Virus record (IMG/VR): IMGVR_UViG_3300015373_000001
Coordinates: 1 to 64,000 of that record
Length of the DNA stretch: 64,000 bases
Direction: 5' to 3' (one strand)
Source of the DNA: a virus
Shown here: positions 46,498 to 54,682 of the stretch, one piece after another
How positions within the stretch are numbered: position 1 is the first letter of the stretch
Layout of the letters: every line of letters starts with the position of its first letter
Position numbers and translations under genes: made by a program
The notes under the pieces: model-generated
Databases searched by the model: none
The model's input: only the letters and a program-made list of their open reading frames with translations
Told to the model about the DNA's origin: nothing

Positions 46498-46551
46498 CCC
46501 GGGTCGCTCTACCGGGCCGGTCGGACCCCTCAATTCTACAATCATTTAGCG
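46498..46551 (-). promoter_or_regulatory. Leader hairpin and operator
   Basis: Hairpin CCCGG-TAGAGCGAC-CCGGG (46498-46516) and operator TACAATCATTTAGCG (46537-46551), which overlaps -10-like TAGAAT. Confidence 0.82.
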
Positions 46552-46568
46552 GATCGGGTGTGGCTTTG

Positions 46569-47285
46569 TCATATCGGCACACCCCAGCCCTGAAACAGCG
46601 TCGCCGTGTAGGTGAGCCGGACCTGCCCCGCCCGTCCGGCAGCGCCCGCCAAGGTGCCCGAGTTGGTGCCGCCCGCCCCGCCACCACCACCGCCAGGGCC
46701 GGATGCTGGAGTTGTCGCGTTGTTGGACCCCTGAGTGCCGCCGGTACCACCAGGCCCACCGCCGGTGACTGCCGTCGCACCCGCGCCTCCGGCGCCGCTG
46801 CTCGTTGACGCGTTACTCCCCGCGTTGCCAACGGCGGCGGTACCAGCGGAACCTCCTCCACCTCCACCGCCGCCCCAGGAGGAGTTGCCCGCACCGCCCG
46901 CACCGCCGTTGAAATGCGTGCCTGTCGCCGTGCCGGTGCCGCCTGCACCGCCCGCACCCGCCGCAGCGGAAGCGCCTCCGCTGCCGCCGTGTCCCGTCAC
47001 CGTGACGGACGTGCCCGTGAAAGTCGAGCTCCCTCCGGAGCCGCCGGTCGCCTGGGCTACGCCGGTGCCGCCCGCACCGACCGTGTAGGAGTAGCCGGTG
47101 CCGGGCGAGACCGCCACGCCGGTCACCTTGGCGTACTCGCCGCCGCCGCCTCCTCCGCCGTTCTTGGACGTGGACGCGCCACCGCCCGCGCCGCCGCCGC
47201 CCCAGCATTCGACGTCAACGCTGGTGACCCCGGATGGGCAGGTCCACGTAGATGTGCCCGCCGTGGTGAACGTGTCGGTCGCCAT
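46569..47285 (-). CDS. Glycine-rich tail tip protein
   Basis: A 238-residue protein, about 40% Gly in long runs, with a strand-rich start (TDTFTTAGTSTWTCPSGVTS) and end (AGQVRLTYTATLFQGWGVP). Gly-rich domains of this type form the distal, host-contacting parts of tail fibres. It follows two fibre-like genes in the same operon. Start overlaps the upstream stop (TGATG). Confidence 0.82.
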   Translation of the reverse strand: MATDTFTTAGTSTWTCPSGVTSVDVECWGGGGAGGGASTSKNGGGGGGGEYAKVTGVAVSPGTGYSYTVGAGGTGVAQATGGSGGSSTFTGTSVTVTGHGGSGGASAAAGAGGAGGTGTATGTHFNGGAGGAGNSSWGGGGGGGGSAGTAAVGNAGSNASTSSGAGGAGATAVTGGGPGGTGGTQGSNNATTPASGPGGGGGGAGGTNSGTLAGAAGRAGQVRLTYTATLFQGWGVPI

Positions 47286-47773
47286 CAGCAGAGAATCTGC
47301 ACTACTAGGTCCGCCCCGGCCACGGTGCTCCCAATTTGATCTATGTCCACGGTGAAGTAGGCCCCATCGGCGATCGTCGTCGTGTTCATGTTCGTGACCT
47401 TGCCGGAGGTGTTTCCGCTGATCGCGATCGTCGGCCGGTTGCCCTGCGTAGAGAAGATCGTGGTGCCGTTGACGTTGATGTCCACGATGATCGCGGCGCC
47501 CGTGGGGGCCGTGCCGACACTCGCGCGTACGCCCTTGATGTCGAGGGTGGCGGTGGTGTCGTTGTAGATCCGGAACGTCCCGGCGCCCGTGGTCAGAGTG
47601 CCAGCGCGGGAGAACGGGAACAGAATCCCCGCCTCGACAAGGTGTTCCGCACCTGCACTGTTACGCGTCCACAGCACCGCATTGGGCCTGGCGAATACGG
47701 CGCACCATCCGGACGGCGGATTGCCCGGACTGGCTTGCTCCGGCAGCGCCACCGCGCTCGCGAACTTCGGCAT
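47285..47773 (-). CDS. Tail fibre/baseplate-associated protein
   Basis: A 162-residue beta-rich protein whose N terminus MPKFASAVALPEQ resembles that of the next fibre gene (MPKFLAPIDTSKI). The rest (TATLDIKGVRASVGTAP, TTIFSTQGNRPTIAISG) looks like a beta-sandwich carbohydrate-binding or fibre domain. Confidence 0.75.
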   Translation of the reverse strand: MPKFASAVALPEQASPGNPPSGWCAVFARPNAVLWTRNSAGAEHLVEAGILFPFSRAGTLTTGAGTFRIYNDTTATLDIKGVRASVGTAPTGAAIIVDINVNGTTIFSTQGNRPTIAISGNTSGKVTNMNTTTIADGAYFTVDIDQIGSTVAGADLVVQILC

Positions 47774-47967
47774 CAGACGTCCTTGGTTTCGAGCCCCTCC
47801 GGGCGCCAGCCGACTCCGTGACAGTGATCACACTGCACGAGGCGTTGTGCGACGGCCAGGGCGCGCAGCCGGTGCGGGAACGGACGTGGCTCGTCGGTGG
47901 AGGTGGAGTAGCACGGCTCCCCTGGCTCGGCCAGGCAGCAGGAGCAGGTCGCCTCCAGCGGATCCAT
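47773..47967 (-). CDS. Small zinc-binding protein
   Basis: A 64-residue protein with CSCC near residue 8, a further C, and CDHCHG near residue 46. It lies between two tail genes; such small CxxC proteins are common in phages and their role is unknown. Confidence 0.72.
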   Translation of the reverse strand: MDPLEATCSCCLAEPGEPCYSTSTDEPRPFPHRLRALAVAQRLVQCDHCHGVGWRPEGLETKDV

Positions 47968-47969
47968 GT

Positions 47970-49172
47970 TCACGCCCTGGCCTGCACGACGACGCGGTAG
48001 ACGGCGGAGGAGGCGGAGTTGGCTGAGGTCAGGGAGATGTTGTTGGTGTCCACCACGATCTCGTCCATGTAGACGCGGGCGCCGCCGGTGTTCTCGTACA
48101 CGAACACCTGGACGTCCTTGGTCCCCAGGTTGTGGGTGATATTGAGGGCGCTGCCGCCGGTCAGCGCGCCGACGTCGGCGGCGTAGGCGGTGACGGCGAC
48201 CAGGTTGGTACGGGCGGCCGACGCGCTGGTGGCGTTGGTGCCGCCCTTGCTGAGGGGTACCAGGCCCACGGTGATGTCGTTCGAGTTCACCGTCAGGCTG
48301 CCGTCGGCGGCCACGACGTCGAACGTCGAACCGGTCAGGGTCAGACCGGCCCCGGCGACGTAGGTGGTGCCGGAGGTCGTGTAGACGGTCCACGTCTGCG
48401 TCCACGAGCCTGGCGAGCCTGACGGGGTGGCCGTCTGGATGTACTGGCCGCCCGCGTAGGTGCCCTCGGCTACGGCGACGAGGGTGCCGTCCAGGATCTC
48501 CCCGGTGGCGTCGGCGTCGGGAGCGCGGGTGGCGGCGGAGCCGGACCCGTTGAAGACGTAGATGCCGTTCTGGGTGCCGGTCGTCTGCCCGGCGGCCAGG
48601 AATCGGTCGCCGCTGGTCAGGGTGACGCCGTCCACGGTCGTGCCGGGGCCGGACAGGGTGACGTTGGATTGGGTGGCCACCCTGACGGGGTCCTTGACGC
48701 CCACGATCCCGGCCCGCGCATCGTCAACGTACTGTTTGTTGGCGGCGTCGGTGCCGGTGCTGGGCGCCAACAGGTTGGTGATCTTCTGGGAGTTGAGGGA
48801 TACCGACGCCGTCGGCGCCGCCATCTGGTCCAGGCGGGACGTACGAACCTGCGTGTCGAAGTCGCTGATCGTGGACGCGGTCTGAGTGCCGGTGTGGTTG
48901 GCGCGGGCCAGCGGGTCGGTGGCCAGTTTGGACAAGGCGATGGCGGCGCCGGAGGCGACCTTGGCGTTGGTGATCGTGTCGTCGGGGATGTCCCCGCCAT
49001 CCATGCGGACCCAGGATGTGCCGTTGTAGTACTTGTCCACCGGCGGCGTCAGAGACGTGTCGGTCCACATCTGGCCGGTGACCGGGCTGCTCGGCGCAGT
49101 GCCGGACGCTTCCGGCGTCAGCCCCTTGACCGGAATCTTGGACGTGTCGATCGGCGCCAAAAACTTCGGCAT
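47970..49172 (-). CDS. Tail fibre protein
   Basis: A 400-residue protein with fibre features: GQMWTDTSLTPPVDKYYNGT, the repeat-type ALSKLATDPLARANHTGTQT, QKITNLLAPSTGTDAANKQY and VDDAR, which are typical of phage fibres, and a beta-rich C terminus with HNLGTKDVQVFVYE. It should mediate host recognition. Confidence 0.9.
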   Translation of the reverse strand: MPKFLAPIDTSKIPVKGLTPEASGTAPSSPVTGQMWTDTSLTPPVDKYYNGTSWVRMDGGDIPDDTITNAKVASGAAIALSKLATDPLARANHTGTQTASTISDFDTQVRTSRLDQMAAPTASVSLNSQKITNLLAPSTGTDAANKQYVDDARAGIVGVKDPVRVATQSNVTLSGPGTTVDGVTLTSGDRFLAAGQTTGTQNGIYVFNGSGSAATRAPDADATGEILDGTLVAVAEGTYAGGQYIQTATPSGSPGSWTQTWTVYTTSGTTYVAGAGLTLTGSTFDVVAADGSLTVNSNDITVGLVPLSKGGTNATSASAARTNLVAVTAYAADVGALTGGSALNITHNLGTKDVQVFVYENTGGARVYMDEIVVDTNNISLTSANSASSAVYRVVVQARA

Positions 49173-49180
49173 CCTGCCCC

Positions 49181-49573
49181 CTACGAGGTGAGGTCGAGTT
49201 GGCCAGCCATGGGGAAGGCCCACTCGACGCGGACTTGTGTGGGGGTGGGATAGGAGACGTCGCCCTCAATGAGGACTCCGCCGGTATCGGTAGCGATCAC
49301 GTTGGGGGTGATGGGGATCGTGTGGGTGACCTGCCACACCGCCAGCGGGGAGGCGAAGACGTAGGTCTGCTGTATCGCTCCGCCGGGAGGTCCTGCCGGA
49401 CCGGTAGGCCCGGCAGGACCCTGCGGCCCGGTCGTGCCGGGCGGCCCCTGCACGCCCGGCATGGTGAGTTCCAGGGCGACGTCAGGGCCGCCGTCAACGG
49501 TGACGGTCGTCTGAGAGTCGATCTCGACCAGAATGGCGCCCGGCGCCTCGACGACCTCCAGCAGGATCGTCAC
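49181..49573 (-). CDS. Tail protein with collagen-like repeat
   Basis: A 130-residue protein with beta-rich ends and about ten Gly-X-Y triplets in the middle (PPGTTGPQGPAGPTGPAGPP). The C-terminal half (TYVFASPLAVWQVTHTIPIT) is typical of actinophage tail-tip proteins. GTG start overlaps the upstream stop. Confidence 0.85.
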   Translation of the reverse strand: MTILLEVVEAPGAILVEIDSQTTVTVDGGPDVALELTMPGVQGPPGTTGPQGPAGPTGPAGPPGGAIQQTYVFASPLAVWQVTHTIPITPNVIATDTGGVLIEGDVSYPTPTQVRVEWAFPMAGQLDLTS

Positions 49574-49935
49574 CGGGTCACCTCGGCGGACACCTCAACC
49601 TCGCCCCGCAGCAGCCGCGTGGTATCGCCACCCGGCGACTCAATCTCCAGGTCATAGACGCCGTAACGCCACGTCCAGGCGGCGGTGACGTCGTCGGCGA
49701 CGGCCAGCCGGATCTCCCCTTCGGCGGCGTCCACCGTGATGCCGGATCCGACGGTCAACGACAGCAGCGGAGTCGGCGACGTGATCGACTCACGGACCTG
49801 CATGCGTACGGCGTAGCCGGTCAGGTCGATCGGCGTGGGCGGGTCGTCGGCCGGGTTTTTGAGGCGCAGCAGCATGGACCAGGACTCACCCTGGCCAATT
49901 TCGATCTTCCAATACGCGGCTGGCACGCGGCCCAC
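49570..49935 (-). CDS. Minor tail protein
   Basis: A 121-residue protein; PIDLTGYAVRMQVRESITSP and then GEIRLAVADDVTAAWTWRYG match the small beta-sandwich module at the base of phage tail appendages (BppU-like N-terminal domain). It is coupled to the collagen-like gene. A strong Shine-Dalgarno is not visible. Confidence 0.8.
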   Translation of the reverse strand: MGRVPAAYWKIEIGQGESWSMLLRLKNPADDPPTPIDLTGYAVRMQVRESITSPTPLLSLTVGSGITVDAAEGEIRLAVADDVTAAWTWRYGVYDLEIESPGGDTTRLLRGEVEVSAEVTR

Positions 49936-49972
49936 CGTGACGGACCGGGACAGTTAAGGTCGCGCCCTACAG

Positions 49973-50013
49973 GCACGAAAAAGCGGGCCCCGACGCCGTG
50001 TCGGTGGCCCGCT
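49973..50013 (-). terminator. Terminator after ssb
   Basis: Stem GCGGGCC/GGCCCGC, loop with inner pairs, followed on the minus strand by TTTTTCG. It separates ssb from the tail gene operon. Confidence 0.88.
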
Positions 50014-50024
50014 CCTGTTGGGGT

Positions 50025-50486
50025 TTAGAACGGCGGCTCCTCCGGAGCGTTAGCTGGGGTCGCCCACGGGTCGTTCGCCGGTGCGCCACCCTGCCCGTGC
50101 TGTCCGTTGCCGCCCTGCCGGGCCGTCTTGTTGACCTTGGCGGTGGCGTTGCGCAACGACGGGCCGACCTCGTCCACCTCAACCTCATAGGTGGTGATCT
50201 TATGGTTCTCCTTGTTGGTGTACTGCCGCTGCTTCAACCGGCCCTGCACGATGACGCGGGAGCCCCGGATCAGACTCTCGGCGACGTTCTCCGCCATCTG
50301 CCGCCACACGTTGCAGCGCAGGAACAGCGTGTCGCCGTCCTTCCACGTGTTCGTGGCCTTGTCCATGAAGCGGGGGGTGGAGGCGATAGTGAACCCGGCG
50401 ACCGCCTCCCCCTTGCCGGTGAAGCGGAGGGTGGGGTCGTCGGTCAGGTTCCCGACGAGCGTGACGACGGTGTCTCCTGCTGCCAT
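50025..50486 (-). CDS. ssb: Single-stranded DNA-binding protein
   Basis: A 153-residue OB-fold [23 protein letters not shown], then [38 protein letters not shown] and [15 protein letters not shown]. The end [15 protein letters not shown] has the acidic tip (typically DDDIPF) that binds partner proteins, shortened here. GAGAAGAGATCACC precedes the ATG. Confidence 0.93.
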   Translation of the reverse strand: MAAGDTVVTLVGNLTDDPTLRFTGKGEAVAGFTIASTPRFMDKATNTWKDGDTLFLRCNVWRQMAENVAESLIRGSRVIVQGRLKQRQYTNKENHKITTYEVEVDEVGPSLRNATAKVNKTARQGGNGQHGQGGAPANDPWATPANAPEEPPF

Positions 50487-50525
50487 GGTGATCTCTTCTC
50501 TACTCGTTGTGGATTTGCTGGGGCG

Positions 50526-50909
50526 TCAGGCGACGCACTTCTCCCAGTCGGACCAGGTGTTGGGGCGGCGGAACCGGCCGGTGCCGAACTCGCCGAACTG
50601 CAGAATGATCTGCAACGCGACGCCCGCCTCGACATGCAGCCTGGTCAGCCCGTCATGTTCGTTGTCGAGGTAGGCGTCCTGGAGGCTCTCGTCCCACTCG
50701 TCCTTGAACCCAGGCTCGACGATCCCGGCGACGCTGTGCAGCACGGAGGAGGTGCCGTAGGGCCGCTTCGGGTCGATGGCGGGGGCGCCGAACTCCGGCC
50801 CCCGCCAGGTGATGCAGGCCCGCCGCAGCAGCGCCAGATGACTGTCGGTGATCTCGAACTCGGTCAGCCGGTCGGCTTCGCGGATCTGCTTGCTGTAGAC
50901 GTCGTCCAT
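50526..50909 (-). CDS. Hypothetical protein
   Basis: A 127-residue protein upstream of ssb (MDDVYSKQIREADRLTEFEI), with GGAGACACCCCAC before ATG. No family recognised; it is probably in the ssb transcript. Confidence 0.75.
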   Translation of the reverse strand: MDDVYSKQIREADRLTEFEITDSHLALLRRACITWRGPEFGAPAIDPKRPYGTSSVLHSVAGIVEPGFKDEWDESLQDAYLDNEHDGLTRLHVEAGVALQIILQFGEFGTGRFRRPNTWSDWEKCVA

Positions 50910-50924
50910 GTGGGGTGTCTCCGT

Positions 50925-51239
50925 TCAGTTGGTGGGCCACAGGAACACGGCCAGGAGGGCGCCCGGCGGCGCCGGATCGTATGCGTCGGCGTCGTCGCGG
51001 CTGAGCCGGTCCGGCTCCGTCATGTAGTGGTCGCCGCACCAGGGCTGATTCGGCATGTACATGCCGACGTCCACCCCGTCCTTGAGCGGAAGGGGGGAAC
51101 AGCCGTTGTCCTGGGCAGACGCGTCGCTGGACAGCACCACGAGGGTGTTCCCGGGGGTGCCCTTCGCCTTCAGTTCGGTCAGGGCGGCCAGCAGCGAGTC
51201 GAGGGTATGGGAGTCGGCTATGGCGTCCGTGATGCTCAT
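50925..51239 (-). CDS. Hypothetical protein
   Basis: A 104-residue protein reading MSITDAIADSHTLDSLLAAL, with a beta-rich middle (NTLVVLSSDASAQDNG). Start overlaps the upstream stop. No family recognised. Confidence 0.75.
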   Translation of the reverse strand: MSITDAIADSHTLDSLLAALTELKAKGTPGNTLVVLSSDASAQDNGCSPLPLKDGVDVGMYMPNQPWCGDHYMTEPDRLSRDDADAYDPAPPGALLAVFLWPTN

Positions 51240-51466
51240 CGTGGGGCCTTTCGTGCGAGTGGAATGTGCAGGGTTCCGGAGGTGTGATCGCAGGTGACTG
51301 GGAATCCGGCTCCGGCGAGAGCACGCGAGGCGGTGATGCGGTTGGTGCGGCCGGTGACCCGGACGGCGAGGCCGCCGTTGATGTGGCGGACAGCCGCCAC
51401 GGTGCCCCAGACGGGCAGGGAGCCAACGACCAGATCAACAACACGGTCGAGATCGGTGGCGTGCAT
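51236..51466 (-). CDS. Small hypothetical protein
   Basis: A 76-residue alpha/beta protein (TVAAVRHINGGLAVRVTGRT then ALAGAGFPVTCDH) with CAGGAGGTG before ATG and its own operator promoter and leader hairpin. It heads the unit that ends with ssb. Confidence 0.75.
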   Translation of the reverse strand: MHATDLDRVVDLVVGSLPVWGTVAAVRHINGGLAVRVTGRTNRITASRALAGAGFPVTCDHTSGTLHIPLARKAPR

Positions 51467-51489
51467 GGATACACCTCCTGGTCGAGCCA

Positions 51490-51546
51490 GCCGGGTCGCT
51501 CAACCGGCCAGCACGTTACAACACCCGATTGTACAGTCATTTGGCG
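51490..51546 (-). promoter_or_regulatory. Promoter, operator and leader hairpin
   Basis: Operator TACAGTCATTTGGCG (51532-51546) overlaps a -10, TACAAT. Hairpin GCCGG-TTGAGCGAC-CCGGC (51490-51508). Confidence 0.85.
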
Positions 51547-52365
51547 TCAAGTGATAGGGGAAGTCCAAGCCGCCTCCCAGGTGATCGGCCCAACCACGCC
51601 GTCGGCCACCAGCCCCTTCTCCGCCTGGAAGGCGCGGGCAACGTCGGCGTCGGCGCGGGCCCACGCCGAGTCCACGACGATGGACCAGCCGCGCTGCCGC
51701 ATCTGCCGCTGCCACGTAGCGACGTCGCTGCCGCGCATAGGCGGGTTCTTCACCGTGAAGTAGCGGCCCGGCCACACCGGCACCTGGACGGCGGTCACCG
51801 GCGGCTCCGTCGTGATGGCATTAAGCGCCTCATGGACCATGGCCAGGAACCAATCCCACGGGAAGCCCGGCCCCGGGTCGGTGTGGTCGGAGCGTTTGTA
51901 GACGGCCGACACGTCGGCGTGGCAGGTGATGCCGCGATTGCCTGCCGCCAGCTCCGCCCGGGTCAGCCGCCGGACGGGCAGGCCGTACTTTGCGCACCAG
52001 GCGGCGGTCACCTTGGCCGCCTGACCCAAGGCCGCCTTGGAGTAGTCATCCAGCCATTCGTCGCGGGACTGCCGCATGTATCCGGCGATCTCCAGTTGGA
52101 GGCCGTCAGTGTTGGCGCCGGGCGCGGCGTACGCGGTGTCCTCGTCGGGGACGCAGCGCACCGCAGAATCGTTGTCTACGCAGATGTGGGCGGAGGCGAC
52201 GACGCCGGAGTCCCGGAAGTAGCGGGCCACGTTCTCGGCCGTCAGCGGCCCCTCAGGGGCTTCCGCATCGTGGATGACGACGAGCCGGACGGTGGCGAGG
52301 CGGCCCTTTCTGTACTGGCTGGACAGGATGGTCTGCATATCGGCACGGTCGCGCCCGACAGGCAT
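51547..52365 (-). CDS. N-acetylmuramoyl-L-alanine amidase with peptidoglycan-binding domain (endolysin)
   Basis: A 272-residue lysin. Residues about 25-170 are an Amidase_2 zinc enzyme: RLVVIHDAEAPEGPL, ASAHICVDNDSAVRCVP, GLQLEIAGYM and ITCHADVSAVYKRSDHTDPG (the zinc histidines are in the first, the CHAD and the SDHTDPG motifs). Residues about 195-270 form a PG_binding_1 domain: MRGSDVATWQRQMRQRGW and LVADGVVGPITWEA. It cleaves the cell wall to release phage. ATG preceded by GCGACGTTAATG and no clear Shine-Dalgarno; a GTG seven codons upstream is possible. No holin is adjacent. Confidence 0.92.
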   Translation of the reverse strand: MPVGRDRADMQTILSSQYRKGRLATVRLVVIHDAEAPEGPLTAENVARYFRDSGVVASAHICVDNDSAVRCVPDEDTAYAAPGANTDGLQLEIAGYMRQSRDEWLDDYSKAALGQAAKVTAAWCAKYGLPVRRLTRAELAAGNRGITCHADVSAVYKRSDHTDPGPGFPWDWFLAMVHEALNAITTEPPVTAVQVPVWPGRYFTVKNPPMRGSDVATWQRQMRQRGWSIVVDSAWARADADVARAFQAEKGLVADGVVGPITWEAAWTSPIT

Positions 52366-52388
52366 TAACGTCGCGGGCTGCGACACGC

Positions 52389-52425
52389 AGACGCCCCGCC
52401 GAAGCCTTGCGGCAAAGACTCCGGC
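52389..52425 (-). terminator. Hairpin between hypothetical gene and endolysin
   Basis: Stem GCCCCGCCG/CGGCGGGGC with a long inner loop. It lacks a T-run, but it separates the gene at 52.44-52.9 kb from the lysin. Confidence 0.5.
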
Positions 52426-52442
52426 GGGGCGGGAACGGGGGA

Positions 52443-52898
52443 TCAGGGGGTGTGCTTCCAGGCGGTCCGCTGCGCCGGGTCGGCGTAGACGAGGCCGAAT
52501 AGGAGGGTGGCCGGGCTGCACCGGTCAGGGTCGGGCACGAGGCGTACGGAGGAGCCGCAGATCTGCGGCTTGTGCTTCAGCACCATGACGCCGTCCCAGA
52601 TGTCGGCCGGATGTTCGGAGCGGAAGCCGAGCAGGCCGTCTCCCGCCTCCAGCCTGGCGACGGGGACGGGGGTGACCGGGTATACGCCGGTGGCACAGAA
52701 CAGCATCCAGTCGCCGGGGCGGAACGTGACGACTCCGCTGTTGCGGGTGGCGACGCGGTAGCCGCGCTGTTGGGTGACGGAGAAGTCGGCGCCGAGGGCG
52801 GAAAGTGTTCCCGCGATGGCGCCGTGTGTTTCGAATGCGGATTCGTCGGCTTGCTGTTCCAGGGCGGGGATGTGGAACACGGTTCTGATCGGTGGCAA
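52443..52898 (-). CDS. Hypothetical protein
   Basis: A 151-residue beta-rich protein (GVVTFRPGDWMLFCATGVYP). It starts at TTG with AAAGGAGACCACC upstream, behind the conserved leader hairpin. No family recognised. Confidence 0.72.
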   Translation of the reverse strand: MPPIRTVFHIPALEQQADESAFETHGAIAGTLSALGADFSVTQQRGYRVATRNSGVVTFRPGDWMLFCATGVYPVTPVPVARLEAGDGLLGFRSEHPADIWDGVMVLKHKPQICGSSVRLVPDPDRCSPATLLFGLVYADPAQRTAWKHTP

Positions 52899-52913
52899 GG
52901 TGGTCTCCTTTTG

Positions 52914-52932
52914 GCGGCGTCGCTCTAGCCGC
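52914..52932 (-). promoter_or_regulatory. GAGCGAC leader hairpin
   Basis: GCGGC-TAGAGCGAC-GCCGC, a perfect five-pair stem in front of the TTG-start gene. No operator here; it may be the leader of an internal promoter. Confidence 0.8.
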
Positions 52933-53200
52933 TTTCGTCGATTCTGGTGGGCAGTTCGGATTGTATGGAGCGGTAGTGCGGGCTCGGTTGCTCGCGTGGT
53001 GGCGGCGGTTTGGTCACTTCTTCCAGGTAGGCGTTGACTCGGGCGTAGATGTAGTCGAGCAGGGCTTTGGCTTCGACTGTGTTGACGCCTTCTCCTAGGT
53101 GGAGCCTGACCTGGTTCGTCCAGTCGAAGCTGATCACTAGGCGGAAGCGGTCGAGTTGAAGAGTCGGAGGTCGCCTACCTTGGGGTTGTTGTGGAGCCAT
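52925..53200 (-). CDS. Hypothetical protein
   Basis: A 91-residue protein (RFRLVISFDWTNQVRLHLGE then a helix VEAKALLDYIYARVNAYLEE). Its stop is overlapped by the hairpin of the next gene. No family recognised. Confidence 0.7.
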   Translation of the reverse strand: MAPQQPQGRRPPTLQLDRFRLVISFDWTNQVRLHLGEGVNTVEAKALLDYIYARVNAYLEEVTKPPPPREQPSPHYRSIQSELPTRIDESG

Positions 53201-53426
53201 CGTCTGGTTTGTCCTGTCCTGTCAGGCAGGCGATTAGCGTCTGCGGCTCCACCATGTCACGGTTAAGTTTCGCCAGGTAGGCGATCGACAGGGCCCGCTG
53301 ATTGGCATCGGCGATCATGACCAGTCGGCGCATGACCTCTCTGCTGTCAGCTTCCGCCTTGGACTTAGCGGCTATAGCCCTCCGAAGCATGGTCAGGAGG
53401 GCCAAGTCGTCTACGTCGCCACCCAT
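53175..53426 (-). CDS. Small helical protein
   Basis: An 83-residue helical protein (MGGDVDDLALLTMLRRAIAA) with GGGAGGAATC before ATG. No family recognised. Confidence 0.72.
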   Translation of the reverse strand: MGGDVDDLALLTMLRRAIAAKSKAEADSREVMRRLVMIADANQRALSIAYLAKLNRDMVEPQTLIACLTGQDKPDDGSTTTPR

Positions 53427-53466
53427 GATTCCTCCCGCTTCTCCCGCGCACGCTTTCGGTACGGAT

Positions 53467-53519
53467 GTGGGGTCGCCCGTCCCACTTCTACTCATCCCCA
53501 CCATGGCACGCATTTAGCG
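53467..53519 (-). promoter_or_regulatory. Leader hairpin variant and operator
   Basis: Hairpin GTGGG-ACGGGCGAC-CCCAC (loop one base off the consensus) and operator core CATTTAGCG (53511-53519). A weaker copy, GCATTTAGTTA, follows at 53538. Confidence 0.7.
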
Positions 53520-53541
53520 GCAGGTCTCGGACTGTTCGCAT

Positions 53542-54411
53542 TTAGTTATCAGACGGTGCGAGGTCGTCAAGGATTCTGCGCGCCACCTGGTAGGCGAAGT
53601 AGCCGGGGCACTCCTCCGGCGTGACGTACAGGTCGCCGCAGGCGGTGCACTCCCACACTCCGGAGTTGTCGGGTCGGTAGGGCGCCTCGTGCACGTCGTG
53701 GCCCTGCTTGGCCAGCCTGCCGAGCAGGCAGCCCAGCGACCACGACTTGTCGGCCAGGTCGGGGATGCGCACCTTGCCGCTTGACAGGAGCGAGCCCGCC
53801 CGGCCGAGAGCTTCATGAGTCTCGGCCGCCTCCGCTTCTGCCACGTCCAGCCGGTTGCGCAGCATCTCCCGCAGCGGGGCGATTACAGCGCACAGTTCGT
53901 CGGCGGCGGCCCGCCAATCGTCGCGGGCGTCCAGCGGCACCGCGTTGATGGTCCAGTGGTTGACCAGGTAGCGGCGCTGCTCCGCCGTCTTGCACATCGC
54001 CATCTCCTCCCACGGGTTGGTGCGGAGCGGCCCCGCCGTGGTGGACAGTTCCACCGCCCGGTCCCGGATGTCGGTCAACCGGGCCTTCTCGGCGTCGTAG
54101 GCGGCCTGCGCCTCCGCCCGCTCCTCCTCGTCCATCCAGTCGGCGGGCGGCAGCATCCCGATCGGCTTGATCGCCTTCTCCGGGTCTTCGCGCCGCCGGT
54201 GGTAGATCTCCTTGCCCCAGAGGGCGTCCACCAGGGCTCCGTCGATCCATTCGTAGTCACTGCCGGTTACCAGCAAATGCTCCAGGGCGGCCGTCCGGTT
54301 GGAGTATCCGGCGGGCCAGAAGCGGATCAGCCGTTCCACGGTGCAGTCCACCGAGTCGCACGGGTAGTCCGGCAGCCGGGTTTCCCGGCCACACCGTTCA
54401 CACGTCGTCAT
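53542..54411 (-). CDS. Hypothetical protein with two zinc fingers
   Basis: A 289-residue protein: an N-terminal CERCG...CDSVDC finger (residues 4-24), a long helical body with SALSDIRDRAVELST-like helices, and a C-terminal CTACGDLYVTPEECPG finger (about 255-272). Such a two-finger protein might bind nucleic acid. No family recognised. Confidence 0.75.
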   Translation of the reverse strand: MTTCERCGRETRLPDYPCDSVDCTVERLIRFWPAGYSNRTAALEHLLVTGSDYEWIDGALVDALWGKEIYHRRREDPEKAIKPIGMLPPADWMDEEERAEAQAAYDAEKARLTDIRDRAVELSTTAGPLRTNPWEEMAMCKTAEQRRYLVNHWTINAVPLDARDDWRAAADELCAVIAPLREMLRNRLDVAEAEAAETHEALGRAGSLLSSGKVRIPDLADKSWSLGCLLGRLAKQGHDVHEAPYRPDNSGVWECTACGDLYVTPEECPGYFAYQVARRILDDLAPSDN

Positions 54412-54682
54412 CGTCGTACTCCTGCCAGGACTTCTTGGGGGTGCCCGTCAGACGGCGCACGATGGCGGCGCCGGGGCCGGATGCGGTGGCCAGGTTGTCC
54501 TGGTGGCGGTGCCGCCACCACCAGCGGGCCGTGTGGATGACGTACGCGGGCCACAAGATCCACCACAGCCACAGGGTGGCCAGATGCTCGAACGCCTCGT
54601 CAGTGCCGTCCAGCCGCAGAATGACGGCGCCGAGGCCGGTCAGGGCGATGCCCGCGCCGACGCCGCACAGGAAGCCGGTCAT
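54398..54682 (-). CDS. Small membrane protein
   Basis: A 94-residue protein with two membrane segments (about 3-24 and 35-55: LATLWLWWILWPAYVI) and a basic C-terminal tail. Start overlaps the upstream stop. Function unknown. Confidence 0.72.
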   Translation of the reverse strand: MTGFLCGVGAGIALTGLGAVILRLDGTDEAFEHLATLWLWWILWPAYVIHTARWWWRHRHQDNLATASGPGAAIVRRLTGTPKKSWQEYDDDDV

